Positions 10,031 to 19,228 of a DNA stretch of 64,000 nt are shown here, piece after piece. Below the pieces are notes generated by a model. The model did not search any database, was not told where the DNA came from, and was given only the letters and a program-made list of their open reading frames with translations. Origin of the DNA: Planctomycetaceae bacterium (lineage in GTDB: Bacteria > Planctomycetota > Planctomycetia > Pirellulales > Pirellulaceae); contig PBNZ01000024.1 in NCBI GenBank assembly GCA_002723275.1, forward strand, positions 149,853-213,852. The letters are read 5' to 3'. Within the stretch, counting starts at the first letter, position 1; the number at the start of each line of letters is the position of its first letter. Both the position numbers and the translations under genes were made by a program.

Positions 10031-10988
10031 GGTCATCTCCAAGTTTTACGAGCACGGCAAATAGACTTCTTTTGTGCTCGCGTCCGTCATTGTTTTTCAG
10101 CGATCATCCATCCGTTGATGGTGTAAATTGCTCTCATGAGTTTCAGAGCCCCGCGGAGATGGGGTGGACGCGATTGGTGCACGCCGAATGTCGTGCTATC
10201 TCGTGCGCATCATTGCGGGACCCGCAGTGGGGGAGCATGGCTTGAACCCCTCCAGGTTTTTATGATCTTGTAGACTATCCGAGGGTCGGAACTCATGCCA
10301 CAAAAAAAGAGTGGATTAACGCTGTTATCTTGTTGAACGGACTCGAGTTAGCGGGCATGAGCGGTGACAAATGGCAAAACGCAGTCCCTTAGGGAGAGAA
10401 GCATGGCAATCAAGGAATTGAGGTGATAAAAATTAAATACGTGGGATGAACGGTCGCCATTCAATTATGATTTTCTGTCATGCAAACGAGAAACAGTTTT
10501 TTTGTCCCGGCGCTCGTTGATATCGGATTGACGCCTTCGCCAACTCGTTTCAAGCAATGGGAAATGCTGTATCGGAACGTTTCGATCAACGAAAAAGATA
10601 AGGTCCGATTTTTGGCATTTACGAAGCATCCCTCATCCCGCCGTTGGTTTCAAATTGTACATGTCATTTCAATGTCGGATTTGGCTCCGGGTTTTGGTGA
10701 TAAAACTCTGGGGCAGAGATCGCATCATGAACTGTTTCGGCTTCGAATTTGAAGGTGGGATAGTTATCATGGACATGCGATTGGGCAATGCTCGGGACGT
10801 GTCTTTGGGAGTCATGCGTCAGATGCCCCCGTGCCCGGTGATTAGCGATGCGAATTTGCAGGTGACGATAACGGCCGCTCAGGCGAGGTTTTGTTTTCTG
10901 ATCGTCGTGACTACGAATTTAGCTGGCTGCGGATTAAGGTTTCAATTAACGATCCTCCACGTTCAAAATGACGAAGGGATAAGATAAT
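10031..10988. other. Long divergent intergenic region (about 960 bp)
   Basis: This gap lies between the divergent LEPR-XLL gene and the redoxin-like gene. Open frames of 90-110 codons at 10480-10987 overlap each other and show neither a signal peptide nor a recognisable domain, so I do not call them genes. I see no tRNA, repeat array or clear riboswitch. It presumably contains both promoters, and a small RNA cannot be excluded. Confidence 0.5.
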
Positions 10989-11897
10989 ATGACTAAGGAA
11001 ATTCTCCTCTTGTTGCTCGTACTCGGTTTGATGACAACTGCATCAGGCTACGCGGAGGAAGACCGAGAAGGCGCTGCGGAGCGGCGCGGAGCGGTGGCGG
11101 AAGATCAACAGTCCGAACGGGGTCGAAGACGAAATCGACGAGGCCAGGTAGGGGTGAAAGATCCAGCCGAATTTCGAGCCGAGGGAGGTGAGGTTTTTTC
11201 GGGACCCCAACGCGGTGAAAAGCTCATCGGATTTAAGGCTGTTGAGCTCGCTGGAGACAATCAAGGAAAAACCATCGACCCGATCGCTGTTGCAGACGGA
11301 CGACCTCAGATTATTTTATTGCAAGATGGAAATGGTGTCGCCATCCGGGGCCTGTTTGGCATTGTGGATGCTATCGGAAAAATCGATGAAAAAACGGATC
11401 AGGATCTTCATGTGAGTTGCGTTTTTCTGGCAGATGACCCCAATGAAATTCGGAGTCGATTTGGTCGTGTGTTTCCTGCTCTGATGGAAAGAGGCATTGA
11501 TGTAATTGCAGTGTCTGCTGACGGTCGCGATGGCCCCGGTGCGCTGGGACTCGACCGCACGGTCTCTCAGACGATCATTCTGGCGAATCAGGGAGAAGTC
11601 ACTCGTAATTTTGTGGCGCCGCAAGGGTTTCTCTATGTCGATCCACATGTCATGGGTGGTGTTGCGGAACTGGTCAGTGAGGATCGAGAGACGGTCGCTG
11701 GTTGGCTTGCCGCAGCTCGAGAGACACAGGAGCGGATGCGCATGCGTCGCGGTAATGAGCGACAGGCGGAGTCGAGTAATCGATTTCGTCAAAAGCTTGG
11801 AGAATTGGTGCGGGCCGGAAAAATCTCGCGAGAGGAAGCAGCTGAACTTATGCAGCTGGCTTTCCCCGCAGAAAACTCACGGCGACAACAACGCTGA
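10989..11897 (+). CDS. Secreted redoxin-like protein without a CxxC motif
   Basis: 302 aa from ATG 10989, about 8 nt after a GAAGGGA-like element, with a signal peptide ending near SGYAEE. An Arg/Glu-rich linker (residues about 28-58) is followed by a thioredoxin-fold-like region: GEKLIGFKAVEL, then DGRPQIILLQDGNGVAI and LHVSCVFLADD, then a later YVDP-type strand. Only one cysteine remains in this region and there is no CxxC, so ordinary thiol-disulfide chemistry is unlikely. The C-terminal tail (KLGELVRAGKISREEAAEL) is a short helical segment common in planctomycete secreted proteins. It sits 130 bp upstream of the DUF1549 gene and may be co-transcribed. Function unknown. Confidence 0.7.
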   Translation: MTKEILLLLLVLGLMTTASGYAEEDREGAAERRGAVAEDQQSERGRRRNRRGQVGVKDPAEFRAEGGEVFSGPQRGEKLIGFKAVELAGDNQGKTIDPIAVADGRPQIILLQDGNGVAIRGLFGIVDAIGKIDEKTDQDLHVSCVFLADDPNEIRSRFGRVFPALMERGIDVIAVSADGRDGPGALGLDRTVSQTIILANQGEVTRNFVAPQGFLYVDPHVMGGVAELVSEDRETVAGWLAAARETQERMRMRRGNERQAESSNRFRQKLGELVRAGKISREEAAELMQLAFPAENSRRQQR

Positions 11898-12026
11898 TAC
11901 GATAAAGTCAAGAAGGCGGTGCGGCGCGAGTCAGTGCTGATCTTGTAACGGTCATGCTTCCTTCCAATATTGAAAGCCTCCATTCGGTCGTTGCCAATCT
12001 TAAGAGCTGGGAATGGTGGAGACGCG

Positions 12027-14165
12027 ATGCAGATCTTAATCCGATCATTGTCTTTGATCTTGGTGATCAATTCCCTGGGGTTTGCGCAAGAGCAAGTGAC
12101 CCGAGTGGAGTTTGAGAATGATCTTGTGCCGTTGTTCACCAGGCACGGATGCAATGCCGGGGCTTGCCACGGCGCGGCGATTGGGAGAGGGGGATTCAGG
12201 TTGTCGCTGTATGGCGGCGACCCGAAGGCTGATTATGACGCTATCGTGCGTCATATGCGCGGCCGGCGGGTGAATCTCGCTCGCCCAGAAGCGAGTCTGG
12301 TTGTCTTAAAGCCGACTGATCATGTCGAGCACGGAGGCGGTGCCGTCATCGACGATGATGGCCCGAGCGCCCAGCTCTTGCTCGATTGGATTCGGCAGGG
12401 AGCAAGTTACGAATCGTCTCGGCAGCTGGTGCGAGTTGTGGTGACGCCGCCGCAGTCTCTTGCGAGAGAATTGGGCGAGCCGATTCAGCTGCGAACCGTG
12501 GCGCACTATTCCGACGGCTCGCTGCGAGACGTGACTCCATGGACGGTGTTTGCTCCAGAAGATGATTCGGCTATCGAAATTGATGATCAGACGTATCAGG
12601 CCAAAATACGACGACGTGGTCGGCATATCATCGTTGCACGGTATCTCACCAAAGTTGTTCCAGTGGAATTGATATTGCCCCTGGCCGATTCACGCATTGA
12701 TTTGACGAGTGAACAGCAGAGTAACTTTGTCGATGCGGAGATTCTGTCCTCTCTTGCAAAGCTTGGTTTGGAGCCTTCACCCGGCATTGGTGATGCCGCA
12801 TTCTTGAGGCGATTGAGTCTCGACCTTACCGGCCGATTGCCGTCCGTTGAGGAACGCCAACGGTTTGTCGATAGTCGGCAGGCTAACAAGAGATCTGCAT
12901 TGGTGGATGAGTTGTTAGGGTCGGAGGCCTTTAGTGAGTATTGGACCTTTCAATTGGCTAAGCTGTTGAGAATTCGCCCTGAAAGAGATGGTGATGATAC
13001 GGGCGCTCAGGTTTACCACCGATGGCTTAAGAAGCAGATTGTTGATGGTATAAGTTACCAGCAGGTCGCCCGAGATTTGATTATGGCGACCGGAGATACG
13101 CACGAACTTGGGCCGCCGAATTTTCACTCAGTCGCATCGGGGCCGCGGGAAGAGGCTGAGTTTGTTAGCGAACTGTTCATGGGCAGTCGTTTGCGATGTG
13201 CTAACTGTCACAATCATCCGCTGGATCGTTGGACGCAGGATGACTACCACGGTCTCGCTGCGATCTTCGCAAAAATTGGTCGCGGCAGGACGATTCAGGA
13301 AGATCCTGGAGGCAAAACGATTCACCCTCGTACTCGAGAGCCTGCTGTTCAGCGTATTCCGGGTGAGGAATTCTTGTCGGATGATTCGTTGCCGGGCAGG
13401 CTTCAGTTCTCCGAGTGGCTGACGGCGGAGGATAATCCTTATTTTGCGAAGGCGATCGTCAATCGGTTATGGCAACGCATGATGGGCAGAGGCTTGGTTG
13501 AACCTGTAGACGATTTTCGAGACACGAACCCGGCAACTCATCCAGCCTTGCTCGATCGGCTGGCCGGCGACTTTGTAGCAAATGGTTATCAGCTTAGGCA
13601 TACGTTGCGAGTCATTGCCAGCAGTGAAGCATACGCCCGCAGTGCAAACGCCAGTCTTCAGAATAAGAATGACGATCGATTCTACTCCCATCGGATCAGA
13701 CAACCTTTGGAACCGGAAGTGCTTGCGGATGCCATCTCCGACGTTCTTGAAGTGCCCGATAAGTATGGGGATCAACCCGTCGGCACGCGGGCAGTGTCGT
13801 TGGTGAATCCGACCACTCCCTCCCAGACGCTTGATGTTCTCGGGCGCTGTGGCCGAGAAGAGTCTTGCGAGCCAGCTGCTGGAGTAGTTCGAGGTTTGTC
13901 GCAAAAGCTTCACCTGATGAACGGGCCACTGCTCAACGCTCGCATCGCTGTCGAAGGGAGTCGTCTGGATCGGTTGTTGCGTGAAGCAAGAGAGCCACTC
14001 GAGATCATCGAAGAATTCTATCTTGTTGGCCTGTCCAGAAAGCCGACTCAGGTAGAGCACGACCACTGGGCAAAGCAGTTAGAAAACGTTTCCGATCCGC
14101 CCGCTTTTCTTGAAGATTTTGTTTGGGCACTGATGAGTAGCGATGAATTTGTCACAAATCATTAA
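12027..14165 (+). CDS. Cytochrome-type DUF1549/DUF1553 domain protein
   Basis: Start ATG 12027 follows GGTGGAG and opens a signal peptide (MQILIRSLSLILVINSLGFAQ); 712 aa. The first region carries CNAGACHG, a CX4CH variant of the haem-c-type motif found in this family. A DUF1549 domain contains FMGSRLRCANCHNHPLDRW, with a second CxxCH, and DUF1553 makes up the C-terminal half (NPYFAKAIVNRLWQRMMGRG; PATHPALLDRLA). These proteins occur almost only in planctomycetes and relatives, next to Tat-exported DUF1501 proteins, as here with the gene at 14180. A periplasmic electron-transfer or polymer-degradation role is often suggested but unproven. Confidence 0.9.
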   Translation: MQILIRSLSLILVINSLGFAQEQVTRVEFENDLVPLFTRHGCNAGACHGAAIGRGGFRLSLYGGDPKADYDAIVRHMRGRRVNLARPEASLVVLKPTDHVEHGGGAVIDDDGPSAQLLLDWIRQGASYESSRQLVRVVVTPPQSLARELGEPIQLRTVAHYSDGSLRDVTPWTVFAPEDDSAIEIDDQTYQAKIRRRGRHIIVARYLTKVVPVELILPLADSRIDLTSEQQSNFVDAEILSSLAKLGLEPSPGIGDAAFLRRLSLDLTGRLPSVEERQRFVDSRQANKRSALVDELLGSEAFSEYWTFQLAKLLRIRPERDGDDTGAQVYHRWLKKQIVDGISYQQVARDLIMATGDTHELGPPNFHSVASGPREEAEFVSELFMGSRLRCANCHNHPLDRWTQDDYHGLAAIFAKIGRGRTIQEDPGGKTIHPRTREPAVQRIPGEEFLSDDSLPGRLQFSEWLTAEDNPYFAKAIVNRLWQRMMGRGLVEPVDDFRDTNPATHPALLDRLAGDFVANGYQLRHTLRVIASSEAYARSANASLQNKNDDRFYSHRIRQPLEPEVLADAISDVLEVPDKYGDQPVGTRAVSLVNPTTPSQTLDVLGRCGREESCEPAAGVVRGLSQKLHLMNGPLLNARIAVEGSRLDRLLREAREPLEIIEEFYLVGLSRKPTQVEHDHWAKQLENVSDPPAFLEDFVWALMSSDEFVTNH

Positions 14166-14179
14166 ATCGAGTGAGTCGC

Positions 14180-15511
14180 ATGAAACCTCAAGTCAGATGT
14201 GATGGTGTAAGTCGACGAGAGTTGATACGCGTTGGTGGGCTTTCGGCGCTCGGGTTGGGGCTAGGGCAGTTCTTGACGCTGCGGAAATCCTGTGCCGGTG
14301 AAAAGCCATCGTCGCCCAGGGCGAAGTCATGCATCCTGATCTGGCTCGATGGAGGCCCAAGCCATCTCGAAACATTTGACCCGAAACCTGAGGCTCCCGA
14401 AGAGGTGCGTGGACCTTTGGGAACCGTGGCCACGAATCTTGCCGGGATTCGATTGAGCGAATGTCTGGAACGTACAGCTGGAATGATGGACAAGCTGGCG
14501 GTTATTCGTTCGATGACCTCGCCGCTCGGAGAGCACAACTTCGGAACCCATTATTTGATGACGGGCTATAAGCCTTCCCCGGCCCTCGTATATCCCACGA
14601 TGGGGGCGACAGTGGCTCAGACACGGTTGAGCTCGAAACTGCTACCGGCCAATATCGCGATTCCAAACTTGAGCCCCAATGTGAGTGGCCATGGCTATCT
14701 CCCGCCTGCCACTGCGCCGTTTGAGGTTGGTGGAAATCCGGCGAGTCCCGGATTCAAAGTGCGTGACCTCGATTTTTATCAAGGACTTAACCTGGAGCGA
14801 ATCGATCGTCGTCGTGAAATTGTGCGAGCCTTTGATCAGTTTAGTCGAAGCGCCGACGCGAATCCGCTTGCGGCCGATCCCACGCTTGAACAGGCCTATA
14901 ATCTAATCGCATCTGCGGATGCAAAAACGGCATTTAATTTGTTCGACGAAAGTGCCGCAGTGCGCGAACGATACGGTCGAAGCGGTGCCAATGGGCTCGG
15001 GCAAAGTTGTCTTCTCGCCCGCCGCCTCGTGGAACGAGGGGTGCCTTTCGTCACGGTGACGAGCAACGGGTGGGATACCCATCAAAATGTCCTGCAGCTG
15101 AAAGAACGGTATCCGAATGATCGGAACGCTCATTTGCCAACGTTCGATCGTGCATTGAGCGCCTTGATTGAGGACTTGTCGGAGCGGGGGATGCTCGATG
15201 AAACGCTGGTCGTGGTCATGGGCGAATTTGGGCGAACGCCGAAAGTGAACACATCCGGTGGTCGTGATCATTGGCCCAATGTGTTTAGCGTCGCGCTTGC
15301 CGGTGGCGGTGTACAGGGCGGTCAGATCCTCGGAAGCAGTGATCCTCTCGGCGAACTACCGATAGAACGCCCGGTGTCCCCCTCTGATCTTGCAGCGACA
15401 CTTTATTCACTGCTGGGGATTGATCCAGCCGGTGAGCTGCACACGAGCGATGGGCGGCCAGTTCGCATTACACCGAATGGTTCTAGCGTAATCAGCGAAA
15501 TCATCGGCTGA
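14180..15511 (+). CDS. Tat-exported DUF1501 protein (sulfatase-fold)
   Basis: 443 aa from ATG 14180 (GTG 14171 also in frame). The N-terminus has a twin-arginine motif (SRRELIRVGG) and a hydrophobic stretch, so it is probably exported folded. Family landmarks are CILIWLDGGPSHLETFDPKP, VTVTSNGWDTHQNV and VVVMGEFGRTPKVN, with the pseudo-phosphatase/sulfatase metal ligands Asp, His and Glu positioned as in DUF1501. It begins 14 bp after the DUF1549/DUF1553 gene and is almost certainly co-transcribed with it and the WD40 gene at 15595. Its substrate is unknown. Confidence 0.9.
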   Translation: MKPQVRCDGVSRRELIRVGGLSALGLGLGQFLTLRKSCAGEKPSSPRAKSCILIWLDGGPSHLETFDPKPEAPEEVRGPLGTVATNLAGIRLSECLERTAGMMDKLAVIRSMTSPLGEHNFGTHYLMTGYKPSPALVYPTMGATVAQTRLSSKLLPANIAIPNLSPNVSGHGYLPPATAPFEVGGNPASPGFKVRDLDFYQGLNLERIDRRREIVRAFDQFSRSADANPLAADPTLEQAYNLIASADAKTAFNLFDESAAVRERYGRSGANGLGQSCLLARRLVERGVPFVTVTSNGWDTHQNVLQLKERYPNDRNAHLPTFDRALSALIEDLSERGMLDETLVVVMGEFGRTPKVNTSGGRDHWPNVFSVALAGGGVQGGQILGSSDPLGELPIERPVSPSDLAATLYSLLGIDPAGELHTSDGRPVRITPNGSSVISEIIG

Positions 15512-15594
15512 ATCGCCTAGATGTGATTCACAACTTTGGAGTTTGGCGAACACAGGCCTTGTCGCAATTGAGACGAGGATTGGAGATCAGGCGG

Positions 15595-16560
15595 ATGAAG
15601 AGCATTCGACAGAATTGCCGATTCACGCAGATGATTATGGTGGTGAATCTGCTCGGTACGGCCTGCTACGCATTGCCGGCGGTCGCTGCTAATCCTCCCA
15701 TTGCCGATCTGGCCTTTGCACATGACGGGAAATCCGTATTTACGGTCAGTCAAAGTGGAGTTCAGCAACTTGAGTGGCCATCGCTGCGAAAACTTCGCGC
15801 CTTGGAAGTGTCCTTTGCAAACCTGCATTGTGTGGCGTTGTCGCCGAACGGGCAAAGACTGGCAGTCGGCGGCGGCGATCCCTCAGAGTTTGGGGCGGTC
15901 GAAATCTTCTCCTGGCCGGCAGGAGATAAGGTTGTCACCCTCAATGGCCACACGGATTCAGTGACCTCCGCTGTCTGGAAGGATAATGGTCGGTTATTCA
16001 CCGGAAGTCTCGATCGCGCGGTCATGCTGTACGACGTCGAACAAGAGGAGCTGATTCATACCTATCAAGGCCATTCGCGAGGAGTTACAGGACTGGGGGT
16101 GTTGGAAACGGGGCCAACGCTGTTGAGCGTCGGACAAGATCAGTCGCTTCGGGTGTGGGAGAGCAAGGACAACACGCTCCTGCGTAGTTTAAGTCAGCAT
16201 ACGAGACCGATTCATGCGCTCGCACAACGACCGCAGCAGGAGGGGCTGCCGATGGTAGCCACGGCGTCGAAGGATCGGACAATTCGAATCTGGCAACCGA
16301 CGATTGGGCGGATGATGCGTTATGTCCGCTTAGAATCTGAACCGCTTGATATTGTTTGGACTCAGCGAGGCGAGCAACTGGTTGCGGCCTGCGTCGACGG
16401 CCAACTGCATGTCGTTGACCCGGTGGAAGTCACGGTCCTGCAGGTCATTCCCGCGATTGATGGCTGGGCATACGCCGTCGCCGCTCATCCAAACGACGGA
16501 AGTGTACTGGTTGCCGGAGCCAACGGACAGTTGCGCAGGATTGCGCTGGCGTCAGAATAA
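15595..16560 (+). CDS. Secreted WD40 repeat protein
   Basis: Start ATG 15595 is preceded by GGAG about 10 nt upstream; the longer frame from 15523 would add an unlikely leader. 321 aa. A signal peptide (about residues 15-31) is followed by WD40-type blades, for example LNGHTDSVTSAVWKDNGRLF, TYQGHSRGVTGLGV and ASKDRTIRIWQP. It probably forms a six- or seven-blade propeller acting as a periplasmic scaffold. WD40 genes commonly follow DUF1549-DUF1501 pairs in planctomycetes, which suggests it assembles or serves the same complex. Confidence 0.85.
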   Translation: MKSIRQNCRFTQMIMVVNLLGTACYALPAVAANPPIADLAFAHDGKSVFTVSQSGVQQLEWPSLRKLRALEVSFANLHCVALSPNGQRLAVGGGDPSEFGAVEIFSWPAGDKVVTLNGHTDSVTSAVWKDNGRLFTGSLDRAVMLYDVEQEELIHTYQGHSRGVTGLGVLETGPTLLSVGQDQSLRVWESKDNTLLRSLSQHTRPIHALAQRPQQEGLPMVATASKDRTIRIWQPTIGRMMRYVRLESEPLDIVWTQRGEQLVAACVDGQLHVVDPVEVTVLQVIPAIDGWAYAVAAHPNDGSVLVAGANGQLRRIALASE

Positions 16561-16661
16561 TCGGCAGGCTGCTACAGATCCCCGCTTGCTAACCTGTTAC
16601 GCGAGGGGGAAGCTTCCATCTGAATTTTAAAGCACGATTCCAGAATTGCTGTTGGAATTAA

Positions 16662-17285
16662 TCAAAGAGGTTCAGGTCGCTCTTCGGGATGCGCCGTTGA
16701 ATCTAGATCGTCGACGGTATCATTGGATAGAGTCTCGTCGAGTTGGAAAGATTTCCAGTCATCGGTGGACGTGAAGTCAAAATTCTCCGGTGACTCGTCC
16801 CGCGAATGGTCTTGGACGTGATAGGTTAAACGCCAAGTTCCATCTTGATGGATTGCGGAGTGAGCACGATAGTTGTAGGCACCATCAAGTCCGAGTGATT
16901 CAAGGTTCTCTTCCCATTGATTCGTTATCCATGGAGAGAACTTTTTCACTTCATGATCGGTTCCCACGCGATAGAAATTCGGGCCAGTGGGGATGATGAT
17001 AAAACGATTGACCATGCGTGGCGTTGACGTAATGCCGGTGGACGCTTCGTTCGCTTAGCTCGAAATCAGAAATTTTTTCCCGTCTTGAATGAGCCCGTAG
17101 CTTCGACGAAAGACGGGGTCGGGCCAGTCGTTCTTGGATCGTTGAATCTCTTCAACGATGTCGTATTTTCCAATCACCCAATTCTGAGTCGTGGGTGGGT
17201 GGTAGGCGTCGCATGCTGGAAGCAGAAGAAGGCTGCAGACCGTGAAACCGAGGGAGACGCAGCGGAATCGGAGAATCTGACTCAC
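16662..17285 (-). pseudogene. Small lipoprotein split by an in-frame TAA (or two tandem small genes)
   Basis: From GTG 17285, with GGAG just upstream, a lipoprotein signal (VSLGFTVCSLLLLPAC, lipobox LPAC) leads into 76 aa ending ...GLIQDGKKFLISS at TAA 17055-17057. The same frame continues for 13 sense codons to ATG 17015 and then 117 residues ([18 protein letters not shown]...) to 16662. The ATG has no Shine-Dalgarno element and the two parts look like one continuous domain. This suggests one 207-residue lipoprotein broken by a nonsense change or a base-calling error. Two separate genes remain possible. I do not recognise the family. Confidence 0.55.
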
Positions 17286-17431
17286 CCCGCTAGGCTCCTG
17301 CCTTTCTTGGATACTGCTGAGTCCGGAGGGGTCGGGAGTGGTATGCATGCTTCGGGGTAAAGAGATTTTGATCGGCTTGATAACGAGCGCCATCGGTCGA
17401 TGAGACAAAAATCACTCTTGATTCGAATTCA

Positions 17432-18892
17432 TCAGCCGCGTGGGCGAGGCTGCTCTCTCGGTGCGTGAGGATTGCGCGTTGGTGTGTTCGCGCCAACTCG
17501 CTCTCGCCACTGTTGCAGGTCGACATAAAGGCGATTCGCCTCTGAAGGGTGAGACTTTGAAAGTTCCTTTTGTTCACCTGGATCAGATGCCAGGTTGTAC
17601 AGTTCTCGACGATCGTCTTCGTAATAGTGAATTAGCTTCCAGTCACCGGCCCGGATGGCGCTGGCGGGAGTCATCCTTGGATAGTAGTGCGGGAAATGCC
17701 AATAAAGTGACCGTTTGGGGAGTTGGCTGTTAGCGTCTCGCAATAATGGTGTCAGACTTGTTCCCTCGTTCTCCGAATCGTCTTTCGGGACGGGGGCTCC
17801 CAACATCTCCGTAAACGTATTGAATAAGTCCTGTGAAGTGGTCAGCTCATGGGTTTCACTCGACTGAGCGCCTGGCCAACGTATCAGTAACGGCACTCGA
17901 ATTCCTCCTTCGTAGAGAGTCCCCTTGCCAGATCGCAGCGGATAGTTGCTCGTTGGCAGGATCGAGCGTTGGTCAAAATCAACGCCCCCGTTGTCGCTCA
18001 CAAAGACGACAACGGTGCGGTCGGATAATTTCATTTCATCGAGCTTCGCCAGGACGCGTCCGACGTTGTGGTCCATGCGAGTGACCATCGCAGCATAGGT
18101 TGGATCTTTGTGGTGGCGACCAGGCTTGAGAGCTCGGTACTGATCGATCAATGATTTGGGAGCCTGGATCGGGCTGTGGACGGTGTAATACCAGAGATTT
18201 AAAAAGAAGGGGCGGTTGCCAGCCGTTTCGATCACTTCGATCGCTTCATCGGTGAGTCGATCTGGCAGATAATCCCCGGGTTGTCCGAATTTCAAACCGG
18301 GGACATATCGGATCTGGGTATCACGGGCGTTCCATTTCCCTGCGAAAGGGTGAAAGAAAGTCGAGGGAGCACCCCAAAAGGTTCCGCCAATATTGAGATC
18401 GAAACCTTGTGTCTCGGGGTAAAAAGCGGCGGTTCCTAAATGCCACTTACCAAGATGAGCCGTGAGGTAACCGTTCTCTCGAAAATGCTCGGCTAGCGTT
18501 ACCTCTTCTCGAGGAAGATTGGGAACGGCGGGAGGAGGCAGCAGTGGTCGGTCTGTTGGCCCACCCTGGACAGCGCCCTCGTGCCAAATCGTCATATCCA
18601 GACGCGCTGGTGATTTGCCTGTCATAATCGCCGCGCGTGTGGGAGAGCATACGGGGGCAGCCGCATAGGCTTGATGAAAAACAAGGCTTTCCTTGGCCAA
18701 GCCGTCAATATGAGGAGTCTTGTAGAAATCGCTGCCGCTGTAACCTAAGTCTGACCAACCCAGGTCATCGACCACAAGCAAAACCACATTCATCTTGGAT
18801 TCGGAGTCGGCCGTAGGATTTGCCAGGGCGAGTTGGGATACGGCGGCGAACATCGCCGCAGTTATTAACGTTCGAGCAACGCGTTTGTACAT
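17432..18892 (-). CDS. Secreted arylsulfatase (type I, formylglycine-dependent)
   Basis: 486 aa with a signal peptide (TAAMFAAVSQLALANPTADS). It starts the catalytic domain with NVVLLVVDDLGWSDLGYSG, whose paired aspartates bind Ca2+. The active-site signature CSPTRAAIMTGKSPAR matches C-x-P-x-R, so the Cys would be converted to formylglycine by a maturation enzyme. HLGKWHLG and the DNGG motif complete the active site. It hydrolyses sulfate esters, probably of algal polysaccharides given the typical planctomycete lifestyle; the actual substrate cannot be read from sequence. Tandem TGA TGA stops end the gene. Confidence 0.93.
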   Translation of the reverse strand: MYKRVARTLITAAMFAAVSQLALANPTADSESKMNVVLLVVDDLGWSDLGYSGSDFYKTPHIDGLAKESLVFHQAYAAAPVCSPTRAAIMTGKSPARLDMTIWHEGAVQGGPTDRPLLPPPAVPNLPREEVTLAEHFRENGYLTAHLGKWHLGTAAFYPETQGFDLNIGGTFWGAPSTFFHPFAGKWNARDTQIRYVPGLKFGQPGDYLPDRLTDEAIEVIETAGNRPFFLNLWYYTVHSPIQAPKSLIDQYRALKPGRHHKDPTYAAMVTRMDHNVGRVLAKLDEMKLSDRTVVVFVSDNGGVDFDQRSILPTSNYPLRSGKGTLYEGGIRVPLLIRWPGAQSSETHELTTSQDLFNTFTEMLGAPVPKDDSENEGTSLTPLLRDANSQLPKRSLYWHFPHYYPRMTPASAIRAGDWKLIHYYEDDRRELYNLASDPGEQKELSKSHPSEANRLYVDLQQWRERVGANTPTRNPHAPREQPRPRG

Positions 18893-19228
18893 CTGGAGTT
18901 CTTCAGGTTGGTATGTCTCGCTGTAATTTTTGACGTCATCAGCGAGGAGGATTTCTTGCAGATCGCAGGAGAAACCAAGGCAGAATGGCCGCCGCCGCGA
19001 ATGAATACGTTGCGACTAGTCTAGCAGACGACGTGGGAGCGAGTGCCTTGCGAGCCAGTCTTGCTTCGCGATATTCGTGGCCTCGGGAAAAGTGCCTCGG
19101 GAAAAGAGCGTCCCGCGGCAGATCGGAGCGGTTGAATTCAGAATCCGCAAGCCAACCGGTTACCTGATCGCCAACCTGGGGAGGATTGGCGACCAAGCGA
19201 CCGACAAATTGTTCTCAGAAAGAATTAA
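18893..19228. other. Intergenic region without a recognisable gene
   Basis: About 336 bp upstream of the sulfatase and downstream of the gene starting at 20179. Short open frames on both strands lack signals or domains. I see no T-tailed hairpin. Confidence 0.4.

Noticed and set aside
10480-10987. Two overlapping plus-strand frames of 90 and 110 codons
   Set aside because: They overlap in different frames, lack signal peptides, domains or a ribosome-binding site, and lie in a large divergent gap.
13467-14066. Minus-strand frame of 199 codons
   Set aside because: It is antisense to the DUF1553 domain of the gene at 12027 and has no recognised features.
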